Below, one piece after another: positions 33,203 to 41,783 of a DNA stretch of 64,000 bases; the stretch's first letter is position 1; each line of letters opens with the position of its first letter. The position numbers and the translations under genes were made by a program. The notes below the pieces were generated by a model that was given only the letters and a program-made list of their open reading frames with translations, had not been told where the DNA came from and did no database searches. Source of the stretch: AP-15 sp963702685 (GTDB lineage Bacteria > Pseudomonadota > Alphaproteobacteria > ATCC43930 > CGMCC-115725); assembly GCA_963702685.1 (NCBI GenBank), contig CAVPDQ010000015.1:248001-312000 (forward strand), in the 5' to 3' direction.

Positions 33203-33484
33203 ATGGATGAGAACCGAGATCGATATGATCCGCTGCCGTGCGATCTCTTGCCGCCGTCGGACACCAAGCGCTGGGTCGCCCGGCGCAAGGCCGTTGTCGT
33301 CAACGCGGTGCGCAACGGCGCCATCAGCCTCGACGAAGCCTGCCGCCGGTACCGGCTGTCGGTCGAAGAATTTCACGCCTGGCAGCGCGCCATCGACGCG
33401 CACGGCGTCGCCGGCCTGCGCGTCACGCGGCTGCAAATCTATCGCGACGCACCACCCGCCCGGCCGACCAAGCTGCGCTATTGA
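33203..33484 (+). CDS. sciP: SciP/DUF1153 family cell-cycle regulator
   Basis: A 93-residue helix-turn-helix protein with the family core LPPSDTKRWVARRKAVVVNAVRNGAISLDEACRRYRLSVEEFHAWQRAI, where the DEACRRYRLSVEEFHAW stretch is the DNA-binding helix pair. In Caulobacter SciP binds CtrA and its DNA to block CtrA-activated transcription in G1. CckA, which feeds CtrA, is encoded 0.9 kb away. The start MDENRDRYDPLPCD follows a TATGG stretch with no strong ribosome site. Identity as DUF1153 is secure. The exact SciP function in this organism is inferred. Confidence 0.9.
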   Translation: MDENRDRYDPLPCDLLPPSDTKRWVARRKAVVVNAVRNGAISLDEACRRYRLSVEEFHAWQRAIDAHGVAGLRVTRLQIYRDAPPARPTKLRY

Positions 33485-33504
33485 GCCCGCCGGTGAGCCC
33501 GCCG

Positions 33505-33579
33505 GCAGCGCTCGATGCGGCAGCGCTCGATGCGGCAGCGCTCGATGCGGCAACGCTCAATGCGGCAACGCTCAATGCG
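33505..33579. repeat. 15-bp tandem repeat, five copies
   Basis: Three exact copies of GCAGCGCTCGATGCG followed by two copies of GCAACGCTCAATGCG fill the gap between sciP and the DUF3096 gene and overlap the last codons of the latter. It is a recent slippage-type array. Confidence 0.9.
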
Positions 33580-33733
33580 GGAAGTGGAGAAACAAGTGCG
33601 GCCACAGGCCGATCAAGCCGATCACGATCAGATAGATCGCGACGACATAGTTCAACAGGCGCGGGACGAGGAGGATCAGGATGCCGGCGATCAGGGCGGC
33701 CAGCGGCTGTATCGTGACGGTATCGAGCATCAT
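33572..33733 (-). CDS. DUF3096 small membrane protein
   Basis: A 53-residue protein, almost entirely two hydrophobic helices (IQPLAALIAGILILLVP and LNYVVAIYLIVIGLIGL), matching the DUF3096 family of tiny inner-membrane proteins of unknown function. Of two adjacent ATGs (33733 and 33730) the first has a GGAG ribosome site about ten bases upstream. It is divergent from the GFA gene by only 21 bp. Its 3' end touches the tandem repeat. Confidence 0.85.
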   Translation of the reverse strand: MMLDTVTIQPLAALIAGILILLVPRLLNYVVAIYLIVIGLIGLWPHLFLHFPH

Positions 33734-33754
33734 CGCTCGGGTCTCCGGACGCGG

Positions 33755-34201
33755 ATGAGCGGCAGCGCCGCACCGGCCAGAAATCCTGGCGGCGATCCGA
33801 CCGGCGGGTGCCTGTGCGGCGCGATACGCTACCGCATCGAGGCGGCACCCGTCGAGGCGCTCTATTGCCACTGCCGGATGTGCCGAAGGGCGCATGGCGC
33901 GCCGGTCGTGGCCTGGCTCACCGTCTCCGCCGCCGATTTTGTCGTGACCGCCGGAACGCTGCGGGCCTACCCCTCATCGGCGCAGGCGGTGCGGCATTTT
34001 TGCGGCATCTGCGGCACCCCGCTGACCTGGCGCGCCGCCGCCAATCCGCAATTTGTCGATGTCAGCATCGCCAGCCTCGACGCGCCGGAAATGGTCGCGC
34101 CCGGCCTGCACATATGGGTCGAAAGCCGGATCGCCTGGTTTGAGACCGCCGACCATCTGCCGCGCTATCCGACCAATCAGAGGCCGCGGCCGGGATTTTA
34201 G
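33755..34201 (+). CDS. GFA family protein
   Basis: A 148-residue zinc-binding protein of the glutathione-dependent formaldehyde-activating (Gfa/CENP-V) fold. Cysteine motifs are GGCLCGAIRY (about 20), YCHCRMCRRAHG (about 40) and FCGICGTPLTWR (about 90), and the C-terminus is PGLHIWVESRIAWFET. Despite the name most family members are not proven formaldehyde enzymes. The ATG at 33755 was preferred because earlier in-frame starts run through the tandem repeat and the divergent DUF3096 gene. Confidence 0.9.
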   Translation: MSGSAAPARNPGGDPTGGCLCGAIRYRIEAAPVEALYCHCRMCRRAHGAPVVAWLTVSAADFVVTAGTLRAYPSSAQAVRHFCGICGTPLTWRAAANPQFVDVSIASLDAPEMVAPGLHIWVESRIAWFETADHLPRYPTNQRPRPGF

Positions 34202-34304
34202 TCAGCCGGCGCTTCATCGCGGCGGCTTCAAGGTCTACTCTGGCATCCGATCGAGGCGTCGAGGGCCGGGAAAGGGCCGGCCGCCAACCAGGGAGTGCCG
34301 GGTC

Positions 34305-35510
34305 ATGGACCTTCGCTTCACGCCGGAGGAGACCGCCTTTCGCGACGAGGTGCACGAGTTTTTCCGCGCCAGCCTGCCCGAGCCGATCCATCGCAAGCTG
34401 GTCGAGGGCAAAAGGCTCGCCAAGGAGGACATCGTCACCTGGCAGCGCATCCTCAACCGTCAGGGCTGGGCGGTGGCGAGCTGGCCGGCCGAATGGGGTG
34501 GCACCGGCTGGACGCCGGTGCAGCAATACATCTTTCAGGACGAATTGCAGCAGACCCCGGCGCCGCAACCGCTGGGCTTTGGCGTGACCATGGTCGGGCC
34601 GGTGATGATCGCGTTTGGCTCCGAGGCGCAGAAACAGCGCTTTCTGCCGCGCATCGCCAATCTCGACGATTGGTGGTGCCAGGGGTTTTCCGAGCCGGGC
34701 GCGGGCTCCGACCTCGCTTCGCTCAGGACCGCGGCCAAGCGTGACGGCGATTATTATATCGTCAACGGCCAGAAGACCTGGACCACGCTGGCTCAGCACG
34801 CCGATTGGATCTTCTGCCTGGTGCGCACCGACCCGCAGGCGAAAAAGCAGCAAGGGATCTCGTTCCTCTTGATCGATATGAAGACGCCGGGGATCACGGT
34901 GCGCCCGATCATCACCATCGAGGGCGGGCACGAGGTCAACGAGGTCTTTTTCGACGATGTCAGGGTGCCGGCCGAGAACCTGGTCGGCGAGGAGAACAAA
35001 GGCTGGGACTACGCCAAATATTTGCTCGGCCGCGAGCGCGCCGGGATCGCCCGCGTCGGCCTCTCGAAAGAGCGGATCCGGCGGATCAAGGAATTGGCGG
35101 CATTGGAGCGCGACGGCGACACGCCCCTGATCGAGGACGAGCGCTTTCGCGAAAAGCTCGCCGCCGTCGAGGTCGAGCTGAAGGCGCTGGAGATGACCCA
35201 GCTGCGGGTCGTCGCGGCCGAACGGCGCCGGACCGGCAACACTCCGGACCCCGCCTCTTCGATCCTCAAGCTCAAAGGCTCGGAGATCCAGCAGCGGACG
35301 ACCGAATTGCTGCTCGAAGTGGTCGGCCCCTACGCGCTGCCCTACCAGCCCGAGCACGAGGACGACGAACGCTGGAACGAGCCGCCGATTGGCCCCGAAT
35401 GGGCGGGGCCGGTGGCGCCGACCTATTTCAACTGGCGCAAGACCTCGATCTATGGCGGCACCAACGAGATCCAAAAAAACATCGTCGCCAAGGCGATCCT
35501 GGGGTTGTGA
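34305..35510 (+). CDS. Acyl-CoA dehydrogenase family protein
   Basis: A 401-residue FAD-dependent dehydrogenase. N-terminal DLRFTPEETAFRDEVHEFF, FAD/substrate motif WWCQGFSEPGAGSDLASL, GQKTWTTLAQHADWIFCLVRTD, EVFFDDVRVPAENLVGEENKGW, and C-terminal TSIYGGTNEIQKNIVAKAILGL. An internal KLKGSEIQQRTTELLLEVVG region is typical of the steroid/alkyl-chain group whose members pair as heteromers. It is followed three bases later by a second such gene, which supports a heteromeric alpha2-beta2 enzyme. Substrate unknown. The ATG at 34305 follows a GGGAG site. Confidence 0.93.
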   Translation: MDLRFTPEETAFRDEVHEFFRASLPEPIHRKLVEGKRLAKEDIVTWQRILNRQGWAVASWPAEWGGTGWTPVQQYIFQDELQQTPAPQPLGFGVTMVGPVMIAFGSEAQKQRFLPRIANLDDWWCQGFSEPGAGSDLASLRTAAKRDGDYYIVNGQKTWTTLAQHADWIFCLVRTDPQAKKQQGISFLLIDMKTPGITVRPIITIEGGHEVNEVFFDDVRVPAENLVGEENKGWDYAKYLLGRERAGIARVGLSKERIRRIKELAALERDGDTPLIEDERFREKLAAVEVELKALEMTQLRVVAAERRRTGNTPDPASSILKLKGSEIQQRTTELLLEVVGPYALPYQPEHEDDERWNEPPIGPEWAGPVAPTYFNWRKTSIYGGTNEIQKNIVAKAILGL

Positions 35511-35513
35511 GCC

Positions 35514-36644
35514 ATGGATTTCGACCTCAGCGAAGAGCAGCGGCTGCTGAAGGAGAGCCTCGACCGCCTGCTCGCCGACCGTTACGACTTTGAGCGGCGC
35601 AAGGCTTACGGGCGCAGCCCCGAAGGCTGGAGCGGCGAGCTATGGGCGCAATATGCCGAGCTCGGCCTCTTGGGCCTGCCGTTTGCCGAGCAGCACGGCG
35701 GCTCGGGCGGCGGCCCGGTCGAGACCATGCTGGTGATGGAGGCGTTCGGCCGCACGCTCGTGCTCGAGCCCTATCTCGCCACGGTCGTGCTCGGCGGCGG
35801 GTTTTTGAGACACGGCGCCGGCGCGGAGATCAAGGGCGACCTGATCCCGAAAATCGCCGCCGGCAATCTGACGCTGGCCTTTGCCCATACCGAGCGGCAG
35901 TCGCGCTGGAACCTCGCCGATATTGCGACACGGGCGGTGCGCGACGGCGCCGGCTGGGTGCTCGACGGCGACAAGGGCGTGGTAGTGCACGGCGACAGCG
36001 CCGGCAAGCTGGTGGTCACCGCGCGCATCGGCGGCGGGCGGCGCGAGCGCGACGGGGTAGGGGTCTTTCTCGTCGATGCCGCAGCGCCAGGGGTGACGCG
36101 GCGCGGCTACCCGACCCAGGACGGGCTGCGCGCGGCCGAGATCTCGCTTGCCGGCGTGCGGGTCGGCCCCGAGGGCGTGCTCGGCGAGCCGGGTGCCGCA
36201 TTGCCGCTCGTCGAAGAGGTCGTTGGCGAAGGGATCGCCGCACTCTGCGCCGAGGCGGTCGGCACGATGGCGGTCATGCACGAGTTGACCGTCGAATACC
36301 TGAAGACGCGCCGGCAATTCGGCCGCGAGATCGGCGGCTTTCAGGTGCTGCAGCACCGCGCCGTGGACATGCTGGTGGCGCTCGAGCAGGCGCGCAGCAT
36401 GGCGATGCTGGCGACGATGACGGTGGCCGAGGAGGATGCCGAGGAACGCGCGGGCGCGCTCGCCGCGGCCAAGGTGCAGATCGGCCGCTCCGGCCGCTTT
36501 GTCGGCCAGCAGGCGATCCAGCTGCATGGCGGCATCGGCATGACCATGGAGTACAAGGTCGGCCATTACTTCAAGCGCGTGACGATGATCGACACGATGT
36601 TCGGCGACGCCGATCACCATTTGCGCGCGCTGGCGCGCCGCTGA
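35514..36644 (+). CDS. Acyl-CoA dehydrogenase family protein (second subunit type)
   Basis: A 376-residue acyl-CoA dehydrogenase-like protein. It begins MDFDLSEEQRLLKESLDRLLADRYDFERR and has GLLGLPFAEQHGGSGGGPVETMLVMEAFG, LAFAHTERQSRWNL, YLKTRRQFGREIGGFQVLQHR and QLHGGIGMTMEYKVGHYFKR. The substrate-loop region is less canonical than in the preceding gene. Together with the three-base spacing, this suggests a heteromeric pair as in steroid side-chain or cyclic acid degradation. That role is inferred. Confidence 0.92.
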   Translation: MDFDLSEEQRLLKESLDRLLADRYDFERRKAYGRSPEGWSGELWAQYAELGLLGLPFAEQHGGSGGGPVETMLVMEAFGRTLVLEPYLATVVLGGGFLRHGAGAEIKGDLIPKIAAGNLTLAFAHTERQSRWNLADIATRAVRDGAGWVLDGDKGVVVHGDSAGKLVVTARIGGGRRERDGVGVFLVDAAAPGVTRRGYPTQDGLRAAEISLAGVRVGPEGVLGEPGAALPLVEEVVGEGIAALCAEAVGTMAVMHELTVEYLKTRRQFGREIGGFQVLQHRAVDMLVALEQARSMAMLATMTVAEEDAEERAGALAAAKVQIGRSGRFVGQQAIQLHGGIGMTMEYKVGHYFKRVTMIDTMFGDADHHLRALARR

Positions 36645-36664
36645 TCAGCCGAGGATAGGAGGCT

Positions 36665-37399
36665 GTGGCGTTGCGCGAGATGATCGTCGCCTGCCCGGCC
36701 TGCCGCACCCGCTATATGGTGGCCGAGCCCGAATTGAGCCGCCCGGGTGGGCGCGACGTGCGCTGCGCCAATTGCGGCCACACCTGGCGCCAAGAATTTG
36801 CCGCCGCCGCTCGCCCGCCGCCCGGACCGGGTCCGGGCATCACCCCGCCGCCGCTCGAGCCGCTGCGCGAACTGCCGCGCGAACCACTGCTCGAACCGCC
36901 GCTCAAACCGCTGCGCGAAGCGGTTTTGCCGCCGATATTCGGCGTCAAGCCGGCGCCGATCAGACCGCCGCGCCGACATCGCTGGATCGCGCTCGGCGCG
37001 CTCGCGGTCCTGGTGCTGATCGTGCTGATCGTTGTGGCGCTGATCGTCGGCCGCGGCTGGGTGGCCGCAGCCTGGCCCCGGACCGCCGGGCTCTACGCCT
37101 CGGTCGGCCTGTTGGCGACATCGGCCAAGACCGGGCTCGAGATCGACAAGATCACCCCGTCGCGCGCCGCCGATGGCTTGGTGATCGAGGGCGAGATCGT
37201 CAATTCGGCGCGCACGGCGCTCAAGGTGCCGCAATTGCGGGTGGCGTTGCAGGATGGCGCCGGCAAAGAGGTGCAGTTCAAGCTCGTCGATCCGCCCAAA
37301 GCGCTGCTGCAGCCGGGCGAGACCGCACACTTCCGCACCCCGTTCGAGCACGCCAGCGAGACCGCCACCGGCGTCGTCGTCACCTTCGCCTCCGGCTGA
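36665..37399 (+). CDS. Zinc-ribbon membrane protein (MJ0042/DUF3426 type)
   Basis: A 244-residue protein. The N-terminal zinc ribbon MIVACPACRTRYMV...VRCANCGHTW (two CxxC pairs) is followed by a proline-rich linker with imperfect 18-bp repeats, a single transmembrane helix (LVLIVLIVVALIVG, about residue 125), and a C-terminal periplasmic domain (GLVIEGEIVNSARTALKVPQLRVAL) as in DUF3426. The start is ambiguous. GTG 36665 lies only two bases after AGGAGG, TTG 36671 has ideal spacing, and ATG 36680 starts at the zinc ribbon. Function unknown. Confidence 0.85.
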   Translation: MALREMIVACPACRTRYMVAEPELSRPGGRDVRCANCGHTWRQEFAAAARPPPGPGPGITPPPLEPLRELPREPLLEPPLKPLREAVLPPIFGVKPAPIRPPRRHRWIALGALAVLVLIVLIVVALIVGRGWVAAAWPRTAGLYASVGLLATSAKTGLEIDKITPSRAADGLVIEGEIVNSARTALKVPQLRVALQDGAGKEVQFKLVDPPKALLQPGETAHFRTPFEHASETATGVVVTFASG

Positions 37400-37416
37400 C
37401 GCGCCGGACGCCGCCG

Positions 37417-38547
37417 ATGCCCGAAGCCGGCCCGGAGCAGCGCTACACCGCCAATCTGCAAGGCGAGATCGACGGGGCGGCCCTCTACCGGGCGATGTCG
37501 CAAGCCGAGAAGGACCCGAAGCTCTCGCAGATTTACGGCCGGCTCGCGGCGGTCGAGGAAGCGCATGCCGAGTTCTGGAAACGCCGGATCGAGGCGCTCG
37601 GCCGGCATGTTCCCCGGCTCTACCCGGGGCTGCGCACGCGGGCGCTCGAATGGCTGGCGCGACGGTTTGGCCCGTCCTTTGTGCTGCCGACGGTCAACAC
37701 CCTCGAAGAGGCGGACAGCGGCGCCTATGCGGCGCAGCCCGAGGCGGTGGCCGGCGGCCTGCCGGCGGCCGAGCGCTCGCATGCGCGGATCATCGCGGCA
37801 CTCGCCGCGCCGGCTCCGGGCGGGCTCAGCGGCGCCAGCCTGGCGCGGCTCGAAGGCCGCCACCGCGGCATGGGCGGCAATGCGCTGCGCGCTGCGGTGC
37901 TCGGCGCCAATGACGGGCTCGTCTCCAATCTGAGCCTCGTCACCGGGGTCGCCGGGGCCGCGATGGAGGCGCATGCGATCCTCGTCACCGGGCTTGCAGG
38001 CCTCCTCGCCGGGGCGTGCTCGATGGCGCTCGGCGAGTGGTTGTCGGTCAACACCGCGCGCGAATCCGCACAGCGCCAGATCGATACCGAGGCCGCCGAG
38101 CTCGACCAGGTGCCGGAGGAGGAGCAGGAAGAGCTGGCGCTGATCTACCAGGCCAAGGGCCTGCCCGAGGATTTGGCCCGGACCTTGGCCGAACGGCTGA
38201 TCGCCAACAAATCGACCGCACTCGACACATTGGTGCGCGAAGAGCTGGGGATCGACCCCGACACGCTGGGCGGCTCGGCCTGGGCGGCGGCCGCCACCTC
38301 GTTCCTGCTGTTTGCGTTGGGCGCAATTTTTCCGGTCGCGCCCTATTTTGCGCTCGCCGGCCTCCCCGCCCTTTTGGCGAGCCTGGCGGCGAGCGGGCTC
38401 GCCCTCGTCCTGATCGGCGCCGGCACCGCGCTCTTCACCGGGCGCGGCGTGTGGTTTTCCGGCCTGCGCCAGCTCGTCGTCGGCTTTCTCGCCGCCGGCG
38501 TCACCTATGGCCTCGGCCGGCTGATCGGCATCGCCATTGCCGGCTGA
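37417..38547 (+). CDS. mbfA: Ferritin-like/VIT1-CCC1 membrane protein (MbfA type)
   Basis: A 376-residue fusion. The N-terminal erythrin-vacuolar ferritin-like domain (about residues 10-145) has E-x6-Y and E-x2-H motifs (NLQGEIDGAALYRAM, VEEAHAEFW). The C-terminal VIT1/CCC1 transporter domain has LGANDGLVSNLSLVTGVAGA, GLLAGACSMALGEWLSVNTARE and several C-terminal helices. MbfA exports iron from the cytoplasm and protects against iron and peroxide stress. The ATG at 37417 is 15 bases after the preceding stop. No obvious Irr box was found. Confidence 0.88.
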   Translation: MPEAGPEQRYTANLQGEIDGAALYRAMSQAEKDPKLSQIYGRLAAVEEAHAEFWKRRIEALGRHVPRLYPGLRTRALEWLARRFGPSFVLPTVNTLEEADSGAYAAQPEAVAGGLPAAERSHARIIAALAAPAPGGLSGASLARLEGRHRGMGGNALRAAVLGANDGLVSNLSLVTGVAGAAMEAHAILVTGLAGLLAGACSMALGEWLSVNTARESAQRQIDTEAAELDQVPEEEQEELALIYQAKGLPEDLARTLAERLIANKSTALDTLVREELGIDPDTLGGSAWAAAATSFLLFALGAIFPVAPYFALAGLPALLASLAASGLALVLIGAGTALFTGRGVWFSGLRQLVVGFLAAGVTYGLGRLIGIAIAG

Positions 38548-38554
38548 CCCCCCT

Positions 38555-39223
38555 TTAATGGTGGCGGGCGATGAATTCGGCGCGGGCGAGCTGGTGCTGC
38601 AAGGCGAGCCGCTGGGCCACGGTCATCGGGCGGCGCGGACCCTGGAACCGCAGGCGGCTGCCGTCGAACAGCAGCAAATCCTCGAACCCGGCGCCGTCGA
38701 GCGTCCAGTTGCGCACCGGACCGGTGTCGATGTGGATAAAGCTCGAATTCGGGTACCAGCCGACACCGCCGCGCTGCATCGCCCGCGCCGCATTCATCGC
38801 CGCGGCGAGCTTCGACCCGAGCGAGATATCGAGAGCGCGGCCATAAATATGCTGGCTGTGCTCGGCCACCCCGAACATCGTGCGGGCCAGCATCGCATTG
38901 GTTTCGGCGGTGCGATAGGCGGAGAGGATCGTCGCCTTGGTCTCGCCGACCGCATCGAGCACATCGGCGAGAAAGTCGAGCACGCCGACATCCATCTGCG
39001 TCTTCTCGCCCGAATGAAAATCGCGCAGAAAGGCGTCGAGGTCCTGAATCGCGCCGGCAATCGGTCCGTTGCCGTCGCGATACGGTCCGTCGAAGGTTTC
39101 GCCGGTATGCGGGTTGACGAGGTGCAGCCGGCGCACCGCCGCCGGCCGCGGCAGAGCGCGCGCCGTCGCCGGCAAAGCCGCGACACCCGCGACCATCGCA
39201 AAGAGCGAACGTCGGCTTATCAC
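38555..39223 (-). CDS. DUF882 / YcbK-like peptidase M15 family protein
   Basis: A 222-residue exported protein. N-terminal twin-arginine-like SRRSLFAMVAGVAALPATARA signal, then RRLHLVNPHTGETFDGPYRDG and a metallo-endopeptidase core with ILSAYRTAETNAMLA, AEHSQHIYGRALDISL (zinc ligands His and Asp) and GGVGWYPNSSFIHIDTGPVRNW. The family resembles peptidoglycan D,D-endopeptidases such as MepK. It is convergent with mbfA and separated from the TIGR02302 gene by 64 bp. Confidence 0.9.
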   Translation of the reverse strand: MISRRSLFAMVAGVAALPATARALPRPAAVRRLHLVNPHTGETFDGPYRDGNGPIAGAIQDLDAFLRDFHSGEKTQMDVGVLDFLADVLDAVGETKATILSAYRTAETNAMLARTMFGVAEHSQHIYGRALDISLGSKLAAAMNAARAMQRGGVGWYPNSSFIHIDTGPVRNWTLDGAGFEDLLLFDGSRLRFQGPRRPMTVAQRLALQHQLARAEFIARHH

Positions 39224-39287
39224 CTCGCTGGATACCTTTTGGCTGCGCGCGGCCGCGCGCTCGACGACGGGATATAACGCAACAAGT

Positions 39288-41783
39288 CTAAAATTGTTTC
39301 AACAGGCGGTCGATGTAGTCGCGCTCGAGCTCCGGGCGGGAGCGCTCGCCGGCGCGACGGCGCAGCTCGTCCAAGATTTCGCGCGATCGTTGCAGCGCGC
39401 TGGCGTCCGGGATTTTGACATCGCTTTCGTCGTAATTGCCGCCATTTGCCAGCGGTCGGCCGAGCGGATCGCGGTCGGCTGGGCTGCCGGGGCGGCCGTT
39501 TGATCCGTTGCGTTCGTCGGCGGGCTTGCCCCAGGCGCCGCCGAGCCGCTGCTGCATTTGCTTGGCAAAGCCGCGCGCCGCTTGCTGCAGCTGGTCGAGC
39601 GCGTCGGTCTGCGGGCCGATCGCCGCACCCGGCCGGTCGGCGCGCAACGCGCCGGTGGCGCTGCGCATCGCCTGCTCGGCACGCCCGAGCGGATCGGGAA
39701 TGTCGCCAAACCCCTCGCCCAGCTGCTGCATCAGCTGGCCGAGCGAATGCCGCAACGCCTCCTGCTGCCCGGCGGCGCCACCCATATCGGCCCGCCCACC
39801 GGGCTGGCCGGGGCCGGGCTGGCCCTGCTGCCCGGGCTGGCCCGGCTGCCCGAGCCGACCGAGCTGGTCCAGCTCATCCTCCCGCGCCTGCTGCTCGGCG
39901 CGAAAGCTGCGATCGAGCAATTGCTGCTGGCGTTTCATCAGATCGTTCATGCCGTGCAGCGCCTGCTGCGCCTGCTGCGCTGCGCGCGACCCTTGAGACA
40001 TTTCGCCGGGCGTCGCCATGCGCAGGTTTTCGAGCATGTTTTGCAGCTGCGACAAAAGCTGTCGGGCCTGATCGCGGCTGCCGTTGCGTGCCAGCTCGCG
40101 CGCCCGGTTCAGCATCTGCTGCAAATCGCGGCTGGACAGCATCTGCGAGGGATCGATCGGCTGCTCGGGCCGGCTCGGGTTCTGCATCGCCTTTTGCGCG
40201 AGCGCCTGCAGGTAGCGGTCGAGCGCCTGCTGCAATTGGCTCATCAGCCGGTCGATCTCGGCGTCGGGCGCGTTCTTGGCGAGCGCATCCTGAAGCTGCT
40301 GCTCGAGCCGGCGCAATTCGCGCTCTGCCAACGGCGTCTGCCCGTCCTCGATGCGCAGCGCCGTGTCCCATAAGAGCCGCTCGACTTCGGCGATGGCCTG
40401 CGGATCGCCGCTTTGGCGCAATTCCTCCTGGGCGACGCGCAAGGCGAGGAAGACCACGGCGTCGTTGCGGTAAAGCTGTGGCCGGCTGTGCAGATCGCCG
40501 AGGATTTCGGCCACCGCCAGACGCGATTTCGGGTCCTTCGCCAATTCCTTGCGCTGGTCGATGATGGCCCGCGCTACGGGGTCCTTGAAGACCCGCTCGG
40601 GGAGCGTCGTGCGCACCGCGTCGCTGGCACCCTGCTGGTGCAGCGCATCGCTGGCGACAAGGCGGATTTCCACCGGGAGCCCGGCCCAGGGATGCGGCGT
40701 CAGGTCGTGGTAGCTCACCGCATGCGCCGATTTCAAATGCAGGCCCGGCAACGGCAGATCGATTGTCAGCGCTTCACCGCTTTTGTCGCCGGCGCGGGTG
40801 ATCACCGCCTTGACGTCCTCGACCCCGTAATCGTCGGCCGCCTGATAATTCAGCGCCAGCGCCTTTCTGGCGGTCGCCTCGGGCGGCTTGACAAAGGCGA
40901 CGGTCGGCGGGTGGTCGGGGATGATCGCGATCGCCCAGCTGCCGAGCACGGCGCCGTCTTGCGTGATGTCGAGCCGCTGACCGTGCTTCAGCACCGCCGA
41001 GACCTGAAAATCCTCCTTGTCGGCAGCGTCGAATTTGCGGTTTTGGCCGTCGATCGACAGCAGCGGCGCCGGGCCGGCTCCGTGCACCTGGGCGATCAGA
41101 TTGCTGCCGGTCGGGATGCGGACGGTTTCCGCCATGCCCGGGCGCAGGAATTGCGGCGGGAGCCCGGTGTATTCCGGCGGCGCCACCCAGATGTCGAGGC
41201 TTGCCGCTACCGTCGGCGGACCGGCATTCAGGCTCGGGGTTATCGCGCGCAGCAGCCGGTCGTGCCATTCGCCGCCGGCATCGACGGCACCCACCAAGAG
41301 CAGGATCGCGAGCACGGCGCGCAGGCCCCATGGATCGTGGGCGGCGAGCCCGGCCTGCGGCAGCCCGACGCGCAGATGCCGGATGGCGGCGGCCATGCGC
41401 CGCTGGTGCGCCTCCCACAACCGCGTCGCCGGCACGTCGAGCGGGACGCCCGGCCGGTCGGCGAGCGCCTGCAACGGCCGATGCGCCAGACCGCTGGCGC
41501 GCTCGATGCGGCGGCCGGCGGCGATGCGATCGACGGCGGCGAGGCGCCTCGCCCCGGTCCCGGCGAGGATGACAAAGGCGGCGCCGAGAACGAGCAAGAT
41601 CGCGGCATGGCCGAGGCCCGGCAGGCGCGGCAGCAGGTCGAAGAGCCCGAGCACCAAAAACAGGGCGACGACCGCGGCGGCGGGCCAAAACGCCGGCCAG
41701 GCCTGCTCCCACCATAAAGCGGCCGAGGCGAGGCGCAGCTTTGCCTGAAAGAGCGGGCCAAAGGGCCGGGTGCGGTCGGCCAT
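39288..41783 (-). CDS. TIGR02302 family membrane protein
   Basis: An 831-residue protein. N-terminal transmembrane segments (AFWPAAAVVALFLVLGLF, HAAILLVLGAAFVILAG and ALRAVLAILLLVGAV-like), a large periplasmic region with repeated AAxDYGVEDVKAV-type beta strands, and a long Q/R/E-rich coiled-coil half (about residues 480-800) with a QPGQPGQQGQPGPGQPGG linker. TIGR02302 is found next to lysA/argH in alphaproteobacteria. Its role is unknown. The ATG at 41783 shares a base with the lysA stop (TGATG), so it is coupled to lysA. Confidence 0.9.
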   Translation of the reverse strand: MADRTRPFGPLFQAKLRLASAALWWEQAWPAFWPAAAVVALFLVLGLFDLLPRLPGLGHAAILLVLGAAFVILAGTGARRLAAVDRIAAGRRIERASGLAHRPLQALADRPGVPLDVPATRLWEAHQRRMAAAIRHLRVGLPQAGLAAHDPWGLRAVLAILLLVGAVDAGGEWHDRLLRAITPSLNAGPPTVAASLDIWVAPPEYTGLPPQFLRPGMAETVRIPTGSNLIAQVHGAGPAPLLSIDGQNRKFDAADKEDFQVSAVLKHGQRLDITQDGAVLGSWAIAIIPDHPPTVAFVKPPEATARKALALNYQAADDYGVEDVKAVITRAGDKSGEALTIDLPLPGLHLKSAHAVSYHDLTPHPWAGLPVEIRLVASDALHQQGASDAVRTTLPERVFKDPVARAIIDQRKELAKDPKSRLAVAEILGDLHSRPQLYRNDAVVFLALRVAQEELRQSGDPQAIAEVERLLWDTALRIEDGQTPLAERELRRLEQQLQDALAKNAPDAEIDRLMSQLQQALDRYLQALAQKAMQNPSRPEQPIDPSQMLSSRDLQQMLNRARELARNGSRDQARQLLSQLQNMLENLRMATPGEMSQGSRAAQQAQQALHGMNDLMKRQQQLLDRSFRAEQQAREDELDQLGRLGQPGQPGQQGQPGPGQPGGRADMGGAAGQQEALRHSLGQLMQQLGEGFGDIPDPLGRAEQAMRSATGALRADRPGAAIGPQTDALDQLQQAARGFAKQMQQRLGGAWGKPADERNGSNGRPGSPADRDPLGRPLANGGNYDESDVKIPDASALQRSREILDELRRRAGERSRPELERDYIDRLLKQF

